A DNA stretch of 64,000 nucleotides from Methanobacterium_C sp963845285 (GTDB lineage Archaea > Methanobacteriota > Methanobacteria > Methanobacteriales > Methanobacteriaceae). Made by a program: the position numbers and the translations under genes. The notes beneath the pieces were generated by a model that was not told the DNA's origin, searched no databases, and saw only the letters and a program-made list of their open reading frames with translations. Positions 17,501-26,122 of the stretch are shown here, piece by piece; position 1 is the stretch's first letter, and each line of letters starts with the position of its first letter. Where the stretch lies: positions 1 to 64,000 of the forward strand of contig CAWJRO010000022.1 of assembly GCA_963845285.1 (NCBI GenBank), in the 5' to 3' direction.

Positions 17501-18192
17501 TCACATCTTTATATTCTTATTTTCCAAACCCCTCTTTGCAAATGCAATTGCCTCTTCAAAATCATCTTTGTGGAATCCTGATGCTTTGGTTTTTTTACAT
17601 TCCTCCTCAGAAAAAAGCCTTATTTTAGATGATCTACATGGATAATACTGTAATTTAAGTCCAACTTCTAATGGAAGTTCTTCAGCCAGAGTTTAAATAT
17701 GTCTCTTTTATGTATTCTGCAACGAATGCTGTTGATCCGCAAGGTGATGACCTTAAAACTGTTACGTCCCTGAGTTTATTACCATCCAGCTTTAAATCAA
17801 TTTTAGGTTTTCCAATTTTTGACACAAATTCATCGAATAAGGGGTTTCCATTTTCTTCAAGCTCACACATTATGTAAGGACATGTAACATTTTCATGGGA
17901 TTCTAGCTGGTTTTTGAAACCTTCCCTTTTCCAGGCTGCAACTATTACCCAGTTAACTTTGTTATAAAGTTTGTCTACCAGTTCCAGTGTGAGATCTGGG
18001 ATGGGTTGTGTAAGTTATAAGAATGTTGGCATTTTCAAGAAGCTTTAAATCTTTCCCTGGTATCTCTATTTCATCTAAAAACATTGATGATGGTTGTTCA
18101 AGTTCTATAAAAGATGTGTTGAAAATTTCGTTTATTGTTTCAAATGCTCTGTCACCCTAAGGGCCGTCTGTAACTATTGCAACTTTTAACAT
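17501..18192 (-). pseudogene. DUF166-family gene, broken by a stop and two frameshifts
   Basis: Reading the minus strand from ATG 18192 gives MLKVAIVTDGP, then TAG (18157-18159, codon 12), then GDRAFETINEIFNTSF in the same frame. Near 18012 one extra base shifts the frame to TQPIPDLTLELVDKLYNK, which runs on through VTCPYIMCELEENG and SSPCGSTAFVAEYIKETYL. Near 17690 another extra base shifts to AEELPLEVGLKLQYYPCRSS, and the gene ends at 17501. The pieces add up to a full ~230-codon DUF166 protein (family assignment by pattern: DGPxGDRAF at the start, PCGST, YYPCR). Three lesions make it non-functional unless the sequence is faulty. Confidence 0.75.
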
Positions 18193-18210
18193 TTCTTTTA
18201 CACCTCTAAC

Positions 18211-18657
18211 TTATTTTTGGAAGGTACTTTTTATCCATACCCTCATTTCATCTCTTATTTTCCTGAAAAATTTTGTTTTATCTATTTCAGTTCCTTTGAA
18301 TCCACAGGGATCTTCAAATGATTTATGAAGATAATTTTTTCCTCCAAGGAAGAATGGACAGGCATTGCCACTGCCATTGCACACTGTGACCACATAATCA
18401 AATTTTGTTCCCTCAAACTCTGTGAGGCTTTTTGATCGATGCTCGGAGATGTCAATACCACTTTCTGCCATTACTTTTATAGCATAATGGCTTAAAGTAC
18501 TTGGATTACTCCCTGCACTGTAAACCTCATAATATTCACCATATAATGATTTTAAAAGTCCTTTTGCCATTTGAGATCTGGCAGAGTTATGATTGCAGAG
18601 GAATAAAACCTTCTCTTTGGAGTTCCTAATTTTTTTCATACAATTAATTGTATCCAT
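18211..18657 (-). CDS. arsC: Arsenate reductase, low-molecular-weight phosphatase type
   Basis: A 148-residue ArsC of the thioredoxin-coupled (Staphylococcus/Bacillus) class, reducing arsenate to arsenite. The P-loop FLCNHNSARSQ holds the nucleophile Cys and the CX5R Arg. VVTVCNGSGNACPFF carries the two further redox Cys used to relay the disulfide. It is divergent from the second arsR/acr3 pair, with a 16-bp palindrome in the shared promoter. Start at 18657 gives an almost leaderless transcript; an in-frame ATG at 18639 is possible. Confidence 0.92.
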   Translation of the reverse strand: MDTINCMKKIRNSKEKVLFLCNHNSARSQMAKGLLKSLYGEYYEVYSAGSNPSTLSHYAIKVMAESGIDISEHRSKSLTEFEGTKFDYVVTVCNGSGNACPFFLGGKNYLHKSFEDPCGFKGTEIDKTKFFRKIRDEMRVWIKSTFQK

Positions 18658-18671
18658 ATATTTAAATATAT
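18656..18671. promoter_or_regulatory. Palindrome in the arsC/arsR divergent promoter
   Basis: ATATATTTAAATATAT is a perfect 16-bp palindrome between two divergent ars genes 35 bp apart. It can serve as TATA box for one or both sides and as an ArsR operator. Confidence 0.45.
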
Positions 18672-18692
18672 TGTTGTTTATAATGGATTACT

Positions 18693-19043
18693 ATGAAATG
18701 TGGAAATAATGGGGAAAACCCCGGTTGTGAACAAGTTAAAGAACTGGAAAAGATAATGTCTGAAATGCCTGATGAAGATGAGATATATGCCAATTCAGAA
18801 ACAATAAAAGCTCTTGCAGACCCTACAAGACTAAAAATAGTTTATCTGCTGAGATCTGGTGAACTGTGTGTTTGTGATATAATGGAAGTACTTGAAAAAC
18901 CTCAAGCAACGGTTTCTCATCATTTGAACATCCTGAAAAATGCAGGGTTTTTAAAATGGCGTAAAGAGGGGGTATGGACACATTACAGGCTATCAAACTC
19001 AAAAATTCCGGACAATCTAAAAGAATTACTTGAAAATCGATAA
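18693..19043 (+). CDS. arsR: ArsR arsenic-responsive repressor
   Basis: A 116-residue ArsR/SmtB regulator. A 30-residue N-terminal stretch with CGNN and GCEQ is followed by ALADPTRLKIVYLL, the sensor helix GELCVCDIMEVL with the canonical As(III)/Sb(III) Cys pair, the recognition helix QATVSHHLNILKNAGF and the wing WRKEGVWTHYRL. It sits between arsC (divergent) and acr3 (75 bp downstream) and should repress both. Confidence 0.92.
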   Translation: MKCGNNGENPGCEQVKELEKIMSEMPDEDEIYANSETIKALADPTRLKIVYLLRSGELCVCDIMEVLEKPQATVSHHLNILKNAGFLKWRKEGVWTHYRLSNSKIPDNLKELLENR

Positions 19044-19117
19044 AAAAAGAATTTATAAATTAATAAATGTTTAAACAGTTTTTATTAGAGTAACTTGATA
19101 AATGGAGATAAAATACA

Positions 19118-20209
19118 ATGAACGACGATATTACAGGCAGAGTTACAGAGCAGATCTGTAATACTCCCAAATTAGGGTTTCTCGATCGTTTTTTAACTCT
19201 CTGGATTTTTTTAGCTATGGCACTGGGAGTTTCAATTGGATACTTCATCCCTGGAGTTGAATCAGTTATAAACAATTTTCAAGTAGGTACAACTAATATT
19301 TTCATTGCTGTAGGTCTTATACTCATGATGTACCCCCCACTTGCCAAGGTGAAGTACGAGGAACTTGGGGAAGTGTTCAGAAACACCAAAATACTGGGTT
19401 TATCATTGTTCCAGAACTGGATAGTGGGACCAATTTTAATGTTCGTTTTAGCTGTGGTTTTTCTGCGTAATTACCCAGAATATATGGTTGGGTTGATTCT
19501 TATTGGGCTTGCACGTTGTATTGCAATGGTAATTGTTTGGAACGAACTTGCAAAGGGAGATACAGAATATGCTGCAGGACTTGTAGCATTTAACAGCATA
19601 TTTCAGGTTTTTTTCTACAGTGTGTACGCATGGATATTTATAACCGTTTTACCACCTTTATTAGGGATACACGGAAGTGTGGTGAATATTAGCATCCTAC
19701 AAATTGCCGAAAGCGTTTTCATATATCTGGGGATCCCGTTCATTGCAGGAATACTCACCCGTTACATATTAATGGGGAGAAAAGGCAAAGAATGGTACCA
19801 TGAAAAGTTCATACCAAAAATCAGTCCTATAACGCTCATAGCACTGTTATTTACAATAATAGTTATGTTCAGCTTAAAAGGAAACTACATAGTTCATATA
19901 CCATTTGATGTGATAATAATAGCCATTCCATTACTCATCTACTTCGTGATAATGTTTTTCACAACCTTCTTGATGGGATACAAGATAGGGGCAGATTACT
20001 CCAAAACATCAGCACTCTCCTTTACAGCTGCGAGCAACAACTTCGAACTTGCCATAGCCGTTGCAGTTGCAGTATTTGGGATAGGATCTGGAGTTGCTTT
20101 TGCAGCAGTAGTTGGACCACTTATAGAGGTTCCAGTCCTTATAAGTCTTGTGAACGTTGCTTTATGGTTCCAAAAGCGTTATTTTAAGAATAAATCAGTT
20201 GTTAACTGA
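19118..20209 (+). CDS. acr3: Arsenite efflux transporter, ACR3 family
   Basis: A 363-residue membrane protein with about ten helices, starting GFLDRFLTLWIFLAMALGV as is typical of ACR3. The conserved helix with RCIAMVIVWNELAKGD (about 128-142) holds the Cys essential in ACR3 proteins, and FTAASNNFELAIAVAVAVFG near 305 is the other family hallmark. It exports As(III) made by ArsC. A GGAGATAAA ribosome binding site precedes the ATG. It is the last gene of the arsR-acr3 unit. Confidence 0.94.
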   Translation: MNDDITGRVTEQICNTPKLGFLDRFLTLWIFLAMALGVSIGYFIPGVESVINNFQVGTTNIFIAVGLILMMYPPLAKVKYEELGEVFRNTKILGLSLFQNWIVGPILMFVLAVVFLRNYPEYMVGLILIGLARCIAMVIVWNELAKGDTEYAAGLVAFNSIFQVFFYSVYAWIFITVLPPLLGIHGSVVNISILQIAESVFIYLGIPFIAGILTRYILMGRKGKEWYHEKFIPKISPITLIALLFTIIVMFSLKGNYIVHIPFDVIIIAIPLLIYFVIMFFTTFLMGYKIGADYSKTSALSFTAASNNFELAIAVAVAVFGIGSGVAFAAVVGPLIEVPVLISLVNVALWFQKRYFKNKSVVN

Positions 20210-20275
20210 TTTCTTTTTTTATGCATGCTCTTGGATCTTTGAATAAAATCGAATTGATGTTAATAAGGTGATGTG

Positions 20276-20922
20276 ATGGTATTAATGAAATTTATTGATA
20301 TTTCTTTAGATAAAATAAACAAAGAAGAATTACTGGTCGAGGCTGTCCCATAATCCAAAATCTACAAAAAAATAAAGATAAGTAACGCTTTAAATTCAAA
20401 AATAAGCAAAATTATATATATATTACGAATAATTATGGGTCAGCATCGGTCAATTTAAAGGTTGATGCATCAAAAATATCTATAGATGAAATCATGAAGG
20501 CTTGTGCTTTCCTCCAATCCGATGCACAATTCATTCCCATAAGTTACAGGGGAGAATACCTTCAAGCATATACTTCCGCTTTTATTATCAAATTAAAGGA
20601 CATAAAAAATGATAAGAATAGTTATAGGGGCTTTGTAAACAAAAATGAACTGCAAGATCTCTTAAATATTGTCCAAAATCAGGAAGAGATGACAGAAGAT
20701 AAAAATGAAGTTCATTTTTACAGTATCTACAAATTGGTTGTGATATATGTAACTTTCTTACTTGAAAAACCCATACATCCTGTTGGCACTCCTTTTCCCG
20801 GAGGATTTAAGGTTAAATATGAAAATGGAGAGTATTTATGTCCTGTTAAAGATAAACAAAGGGACAATCCAAATGCGGTGTGTGAATTTTGTATAGCCCT
20901 GCAGGACGAAAAAATGAAATAA
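20276..20922 (+). pseudogene. DUF2115 (UPF0305) gene split by a MITE
   Basis: AAGGTGATGTG precedes ATG 20276. The first 21 codons (MVLMKFIDISLDKINKEELL V) run up to 20338, where a 109-bp MITE begins and gives a stop within five codons. After the element and a repeat of GGTC, the frame resumes at 20452 with NLKVDASKISIDEIMKACAF and continues to the natural end. Removing the element plus one GGTC restores one open frame of about 178 codons. The C-terminal part (HPVGTPFPGGFKV, CPVKDKQRDNPNA, CEFCIALQD) is typical of the DUF2115 family of methanogens. The function of the family is unknown. A shortened protein from ATG 20494 (142 residues) might still be made. Confidence 0.85.
20339..20447. mobile_element. 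MITE copy 4 (CCCATAAT subfamily), inserted in DUF2115 gene
   Basis: A 109-bp element with ends GAGGCTGTCCCATAATCC and the complement of GATGCTGACCCATAATT. It is flanked by the 4-bp target duplication GGTC (20335-20338 and 20448-20451). It is very close in sequence to copies 5, 8 and 10, so it is recent. Confidence 0.9.
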
Positions 20923-20982
20923 AATTGTTGGGATAATTTTTACAAGTTTTGCATTAGGAAGTTTTATATATTATTATAAATG

Positions 20983-21164
20983 TCATAAATTTTCAAATTG
21001 TTCCACTTCAGTGTCAATATTACCAGAATGTTCAATTTCAACCTTTTGAGTTCCCCTCGGGAAGGAAATTTATGTTTTGATAACCATGCTGCAGCTTGCC
21101 AGTGGTCTTCTGTATGTTTAGAGGTGCTAGCAACATCACAAAACATATTAATGAAATTAAACAA
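20983..21164 (-). pseudogene. Relic of a viral terminase-small-subunit-like gene
   Basis: On the minus strand, ASTSKHTEDHWQAAAWLSKH then, after a one-base shift near 21060, RGTQKVEIEHSGNIDTEVEQ and FENL-stop. A short alpha-helical W-AAAWL segment followed by xKVEIEHSG is the usual C-terminal pattern of phage terminase small subunits and related DNA-packaging helix-turn-helix proteins. Only this 3' fragment is left, with no other viral gene nearby. The assignment is by pattern and is tentative. Confidence 0.4.
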
Positions 21165-21268
21165 ATTAAAACATAATAAATATGAGATTAAACTGTGAAA
21201 TTAGGTTGTATTTGACTAAATCAAGTTCTTACTGCAAAAAGTTTTGAATAAACTATGGGGTGGAATTT

Positions 21269-21628
21269 ATGGTAGAATGGGGAGCCGTAATCATTGGATT
21301 TGTTTTGTCAATAATATTGGGTGCATTGTTCGCAGTAATTATCCCTTTATGGGGAGGAATACTGGGCCTTTTGTTGGCAGGAATGGTGGTTGGTTACATG
21401 GTTGGAGGGGATGCAGCAAATGGAATGGTTAATGGAGCTGTTTCAGGTGCTTTTGGGGGTATACTGTTGGCAATACTGCTTTTAGTATTCGGGACATTAA
21501 TTGCAGGACTGATAGGGTTGACGGTGGCTGCAGTCACTTCTATAGTGGTATTTGTTGGATTCATAGGGGCCATAATTATAATGGCAGTTGGCGGTGCCAT
21601 AGGATCCGTTGTAAAAGGAGAAGCTTAA
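21269..21628 (+). CDS. DUF5518-like membrane protein 1
   Basis: A 119-residue, very hydrophobic protein with four likely membrane helices and Gly-rich turns (GLLLAGMVVGYMVGGDAANGMVNGAVSGAFGG). The layout (helix, helix, short polar loop with a Gly-Asp/Asn-Gly element, two helices, basic end) matches the DUF5518 family common in Methanobacteriales. The start is placed at ATG 21269, 4-5 bases after GGGGTGGA. Paralogues follow at 21885 and 22403. Function unknown. Confidence 0.75.
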   Translation: MVEWGAVIIGFVLSIILGALFAVIIPLWGGILGLLLAGMVVGYMVGGDAANGMVNGAVSGAFGGILLAILLLVFGTLIAGLIGLTVAAVTSIVVFVGFIGAIIIMAVGGAIGSVVKGEA

Positions 21629-21671
21629 GATTTAATAGAAAATAATAAACTTTTTTTTAAATAAATCCTTT

Positions 21672-21778
21672 GAGGCTGTCCCATAATCCAAAATCTACAA
21701 AAAAATAAAGATAAACAACGCTTTAAATTCAAAAATAAGCAAAATTATATATGTTACGAATAATTATGGGTCAGCCTC
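21672..21778. mobile_element. MITE copy 5 (CCCATAAT subfamily)
   Basis: A 107-bp copy between two DUF5518 genes, with ends GAGGCTGTCCCATAATCC and the complement of GAGGCTGACCCATAATT. A 10-bp direct repeat TAAATCCTTT flanks it exactly (21662-21671 and 21779-21788). Confidence 0.9.
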
Positions 21779-21884
21779 TAAATCCTTTCTTTTAAATATT
21801 TTTTTCAAAGTTTTCTTCTTTTTACAATTATGACACTAATTTGAGGATCAATTTAAAATAGTATAACAAAAAAAATTAAGTAAC

Positions 21885-22229
21885 ATGGTAAATCAAAAAT
21901 CGGTTATTATAGGGTTCATAGTGGCATTGGCACTGAGTTTAGCTATAGGAATGGTTATACCAAGCTATGCTGGATACATATCCGTATTTATAGCAAGTAT
22001 ACTTACAGGGTACTTAATTAATGAGGATATTAAGGACGGAGCTATCCATGGGATCCTTGTAGGAATATTTACTGCAGTAGCGGTGATTTTACTCGTTATG
22101 TTGAGATCAGGATCTTCAGAAAAAATAGCAGGACTTCTCATAGTTGTAGCGGTAGGATTAATAGGTTCTTACATACTTATAGGTGCTGCTGGAGGAGCTA
22201 TAGGCTCTTTAATCAAATCAAAAAAATGA
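21885..22229 (+). CDS. DUF5518-like membrane protein 2
   Basis: A 114-residue paralogue of the gene before it: two N-terminal helices, the loop NEDIKDGAIHGILVG, two further helices and a lysine-rich end (GSLIKSKK). Ribosome binding signals are weak. Function unknown; probably a small integral membrane protein of the cytoplasmic membrane. Confidence 0.75.
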   Translation: MVNQKSVIIGFIVALALSLAIGMVIPSYAGYISVFIASILTGYLINEDIKDGAIHGILVGIFTAVAVILLVMLRSGSSEKIAGLLIVVAVGLIGSYILIGAAGGAIGSLIKSKK

Positions 22230-22402
22230 ATACTAATTTTAATAAATTTTCTATTTTTTTTATTGGTCTGGATATTAAACTTAAATTTAATTTGCTTGAC
22301 ATTGGACATTAAATGGGTACAGTTTATTAATTATAACCTCTATAAGAACCTACATAATTATAGCTGCTTTCAAGGCAAGCTTAAACATGTGAGGATGATA
22401 AA

Positions 22403-22795
22403 ATGACTGACTGGAAGGCTGTTGGGATAGGTGCAATATTAAACGCTGTTTTAACCATAGTTTTAACTATAGCTGTATTTCCTTTGTTCTTTTTAGGGCC
22501 GTTGATAGGAGGATTTTTAACTGTTTACTTGAATAAGGGGAATGAAAAGGAGGGGCTGGTTGATGGAGCTCTTTCAGGTATAATTGGTGGCCTAATAATA
22601 GGAATATTATTCATTGCAGGGTTTGGTGCTCTGACCGTGATTATAGGGCTTATATTTGCAAAAATAGGGATTTTGGCTGGTACAATCACTTTTATAGTGG
22701 GATTATTTGTCACTTTGATGTCGGTGATCGTTGGTGGAGTATTTGGAGCCATTGGCGGAGTTATAGGTGATTATGTCAAACAGAATGAGTTATGA
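22403..22795 (+). CDS. DUF5518-like membrane protein 3
   Basis: A 130-residue third paralogue, with the loop NKGNEKEGLVDGALSGIIGG and the C-terminal GGVFGAIGGVIGDYV. It begins behind GAGGATGATAAA, a fair ribosome binding site, and has its own upstream gap of 170 bp, so the three genes may be separately expressed. Confidence 0.75.
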   Translation: MTDWKAVGIGAILNAVLTIVLTIAVFPLFFLGPLIGGFLTVYLNKGNEKEGLVDGALSGIIGGLIIGILFIAGFGALTVIIGLIFAKIGILAGTITFIVGLFVTLMSVIVGGVFGAIGGVIGDYVKQNEL

Positions 22796-22983
22796 TAAAA
22801 ATAATTTAAGTAAATCAATTGAAATTTAAATAAATATAAATTGAAATTTTATTAAGTTACTTGTTTAAGTTAACTTCTTAATTTTTTGAACCATAATTCA
22901 TTTTGAAATACCCTTAATTTTTTCAAATTTCGATGTCAATCTTTTTTATAAATTATCTTATTATTTTTGACACATTTTATCTT

Positions 22984-23400
22984 CTAATTACTCTTTAAAA
23001 TCTTTATGATACCAGAATCCGCATCAACCTCAACCAGATCTCCTTCCTTTAAGATATTCAAAATATCAACTTCTGGCCTGTCAACCATTGGTATTTCTGC
23101 CATTATGGCGCCTGTTGCAATTATTGGCTCTGCTTCAAGTGCTATTATGGCCAGAGGTGCGGTACCGTTTTTGGCCATTTGGTATATCACGTAGGATCCA
23201 ACTGTTGAACCCTTACCTGAGGGTATGACCAGGATTTTCCCACTTATTTTCCTGCCCTGGAGCTCGTGATTTGAATCTATTACAGTACCTGTTTCAGGGT
23301 CAACACCACCCAGAAAACTTATTGGTTCTTTTGTTAGGATAATTTCGCCTTTTGCATGTCCCTTTGAGATTTTCCTGCTTTTAATGATTTTTGATTCCAT
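22984..23400 (-). CDS. Phosphomevalonate dehydratase small subunit (DUF126, aconitase-X swivel domain)
   Basis: A 138-residue DUF126 protein, the swivelling domain of the aconitase-X family. In the archaeal modified mevalonate pathway this small subunit pairs with a DUF521 large subunit to dehydrate mevalonate 5-phosphate to trans-anhydromevalonate phosphate for lipid synthesis. The signature IPSGKGSTVGSYVIYQ (about 58-73) and GTAPLAIIALEAEPIIATG are clear. The large-subunit gene is not in the window. An in-family alternative is hydroxyproline-2-epimerase-like AcnX, unlikely in a methanogen. Confidence 0.88.
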   Translation of the reverse strand: MESKIIKSRKISKGHAKGEIILTKEPISFLGGVDPETGTVIDSNHELQGRKISGKILVIPSGKGSTVGSYVIYQMAKNGTAPLAIIALEAEPIIATGAIMAEIPMVDRPEVDILNILKEGDLVEVDADSGIIKILKSN

Positions 23401-23590
23401 GGTTACACTTTCTATTGTGTGTTATAAAAATTTTTTGCACTACAGTAACTATCAATCATAGAAAATGAATTCAAAAGCAAATATAACTGTGTGAAAGTGA
23501 TGTCAAAACACAAAATAATCAACCATAAACTAAAATCAAGTCAATGAAAGGGGTTAAATAAATTATCCCTCTTTTTTGGATAATTAATTA

Positions 23591-23697
23591 AAGGTTGTCT
23601 GTAATTCAAAATCTGCAAAAAAATAAAAACATATAAAGTTTTAAATTCAAAAATAATGAAAATTATAGAAGTCACAAATATATTATGAGACAGCATC
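23591..23697. mobile_element. MITE copy 6 (TCTCAT subfamily)
   Basis: A 107-bp copy with a worn left end (AAGGTTGTCTGTAATTC) and right end complement GATGCTGTCTCATAATA. A 5-bp direct repeat AATTA flanks it (23586-23590 and 23698-23702). Confidence 0.8.
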
Positions 23698-23780
23698 AAT
23701 TAAAATAAAAAAATAGAACCAAAAAGGTTCTTAAAATTTGTTTAATGACATTTTTCAGGGTTTAATATTCTCAATATTTT

Positions 23781-24686
23781 TTATTCCATCTCTAATTTTA
23801 CTGTACCTATTCTTGGTGCCAGGTAGTTGTACAACACTGCAATGATGGCGTATATAATGAATGTCATGACAAAGTTGATCACAACATTTACTAAAAGGCT
23901 TATAAACCCTGATGCGGCTGATGAACCCATTGCAATGCTGCTGACTGTGCTTATGAATTCAAATATTAGATTAATGATGGCCATAACAATTGAGGCTATT
24001 AATGCTAATTTTATCGGTGGAATTGAGTTTATACCGTATAATTTTCCTTTTAACTCTTCAAACTCAAACTCTATTCCTCCAATTTTAGGTGCAAGTAAGT
24101 TGTAAAATATTGCTGCCAGTGCAGTCACTATGAAACCGACTACGAATGTTACGATTGGAACTCCAATGATAAAGATTAGAAGCCCTAAAATCCCTAAAGC
24201 ACCAATTGAACCAAGTCCGGGTATTGTTGTCCCTTGATATGCGGCTGCAAATGCTGCTCCCTGTAAACCTATCAAGAATATTGGTCCAACTATCAGCATG
24301 ACTATGAAAATTAAGGTCGCGATGATTGAGGAGACCATAAGTGCCAATGGAACAACAGGAACAGATTTGATTTCCTTTAAATTTTCGAGTTCAAGTTTAA
24401 TTCCTCCAATCTTTGGAACGAATACATTGTAAATGAGTGCCGTTAAAAATGACTGTGTAATACCCAACACAAAACTGCCAACAGGCAAAAGAATAATAAC
24501 TGCAACAGCAAGGCTTGCAATTACTCCTCCTGTTATACCAAGGTTGCTTGGTAAAAATATCCCAACCAATCCCAAAATTACCGCTAAAATTACTGCACAT
24601 ATTAACCCCACTATGGCTGCTATTGATGAATTCATCAAAGTGTAGGGCACTATACGAATAGATTTAATCTCTTTTATATCAATCAA
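23781..24686 (-). CDS. Membrane protein with three internal repeats, copy 2
   Basis: A 301-residue protein built of three repeats of about 95 residues. Each repeat opens with an EIKSIRxVPxxLMxSSI-type segment, has two or three membrane helices rich in Ile/Gly/Ala, and ends in YNxxxPKIGGIxLELE (final copy: YNYLAPRIGTVKLEME). The repeat ends look cytosolic. A close paralogue lies upstream on the same strand at 25000-25908. I do not recognise a named function; it could be an ancient triplication of a small membrane protein. Confidence 0.8.
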   Translation of the reverse strand: MIDIKEIKSIRIVPYTLMNSSIAAIVGLICAVILAVILGLVGIFLPSNLGITGGVIASLAVAVIILLPVGSFVLGITQSFLTALIYNVFVPKIGGIKLELENLKEIKSVPVVPLALMVSSIIATLIFIVMLIVGPIFLIGLQGAAFAAAYQGTTIPGLGSIGALGILGLLIFIIGVPIVTFVVGFIVTALAAIFYNLLAPKIGGIEFEFEELKGKLYGINSIPPIKLALIASIVMAIINLIFEFISTVSSIAMGSSAASGFISLLVNVVINFVMTFIIYAIIAVLYNYLAPRIGTVKLEME

Positions 24687-24999
24687 TTACCCACCTCCGG
24701 TTTAGACTGATAATTCATTTATTACCGGTTATAATTAAATTTTCCTATTTTTTCTGCTTTAATCTAAAAAATAGCTTCAATCCAATTCATCGAAAGTAAT
24801 AGTTATAAAATGATGGAATTTTATGGCCCTATACTCATGATCTGATAGTTAAAAGGTCAAAATCATCCAGAGGTGTAAAAAAATAAGCGTATAAAATCAG
24901 TATAAACACATCAAGACTAAAAAAATAAAAAGGTAGGTTAAGGAGGATTAGTTCTGTTTTATTTCAGTTTTATCCATTCTCGTTGTTTTATTGCAGTTG

Positions 25000-25908
25000 T
25001 TATTGCAGTTCCAATTTGACTCCACCGATTCTTGGTGCCAGAAAGTTGTAGAATATTGTTATCAGGGCCACAATGATGAAATACATGATGAAATACATTA
25101 TTGTGGTTGTTATGAGTGATACAATACCCGTTACTACGCTTCCAGCCATACTGTATGATGCCAAGTTTATGAGCCCCATTATGAATCCAAATACTGTGAA
25201 TACTACTGCTACAGCTAGTGATGCTGGTAAAACTGGTATGGATGTTATTTCGCTTCCTTTTCTCATTATCTCTGCAAGTTCAAGTTTTATTCCGCCAACA
25301 TGAGGTATTATGTAGTTGTAAAATATTGCAAACAGTGCGTGGCCTATGAATCCAAATATGAAAACCATAATTGGTAGTCCTATGATCAAAAATAGCGCTC
25401 CAAGTACTCCTGCGGTTCCTAAACCTTCCACAGAACCCAGTATCCCTCCTGTGCTGTTGGATATTAATGGCACTGCAGTTCCTATAATTCCAGTTAATGG
25501 AATCAACGTTGCTGCCAGCAAGAGTCCGATTATGAATGCCCATATAGTTTCAATACATGCCATTATCAATGCAAATGACATGGCGGGAATTGATTTTATC
25601 TCACTTCCCTCAAACCCTAGTTTTATTCCACCAACTCGAGGTACTAATCCGTTGTACAAAATTACGCTGATAAATGCAGTTGTAACGTTGATAAGAAATG
25701 CACTTATTGGGAAAATGATTATTATGGCTACACCCAAACCTGCAATGATTCCTCCTACCTCTGCAAGTTGGGGTACAAATGCTGCAATTGTTCCAAATGC
25801 GATAGCAAATATTATTGCAAATATAAATGCAAGTATTGCCTGAATGGATGAGGACATCAATGTGAATGAAACTGGTCTAATGGATTTTATTTCCTTTACA
25901 TCAACCAT
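25000..25908 (-). CDS. Membrane protein with three internal repeats, copy 1
   Basis: A 302-residue paralogue of the 23781-24686 gene with the same plan: EIKSIRPVSFTLMSSSI opens repeat 1, EIKSIPAMSFALIMACI repeat 2 and EITSIPVLPASLAVAVV repeat 3; the repeats close with YNGLVPRVGGIKL, YNYIIPHVGGIKLEL and YNFLAPRIGGVKLELQ. Start ATG 25908 follows GAGGTGAAAAG, a good ribosome binding site. The 313-bp gap to its paralogue holds no gene. Function unknown. Confidence 0.8.
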   Translation of the reverse strand: MVDVKEIKSIRPVSFTLMSSSIQAILAFIFAIIFAIAFGTIAAFVPQLAEVGGIIAGLGVAIIIIFPISAFLINVTTAFISVILYNGLVPRVGGIKLGFEGSEIKSIPAMSFALIMACIETIWAFIIGLLLAATLIPLTGIIGTAVPLISNSTGGILGSVEGLGTAGVLGALFLIIGLPIMVFIFGFIGHALFAIFYNYIIPHVGGIKLELAEIMRKGSEITSIPVLPASLAVAVVFTVFGFIMGLINLASYSMAGSVVTGIVSLITTTIMYFIMYFIIVALITIFYNFLAPRIGGVKLELQ

Positions 25909-26122
25909 CTTTTCACCTCAATTGTAAGTTTATTCCTATATTACTTCTGTTGTTATTTCTATTTCAATTATTATATTAAATTATTGTTTTATTAATTTAC
26001 TGGAATCAAAGAGGAAATTTAGTGTGAAATTAAATAAAATCAATTTAACATGTTGATCAAAAAAATCTTTTTTCTATGGACTATAATTTTGATTTTAAAG
26101 TTTTAAAGTCCTTAATATTTTT

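Noticed and set aside
20998..21198. 66-codon plus-strand frame
   Set aside because: No ribosome binding site or family pattern; the minus strand of the same stretch reads as a terminase-like relic.
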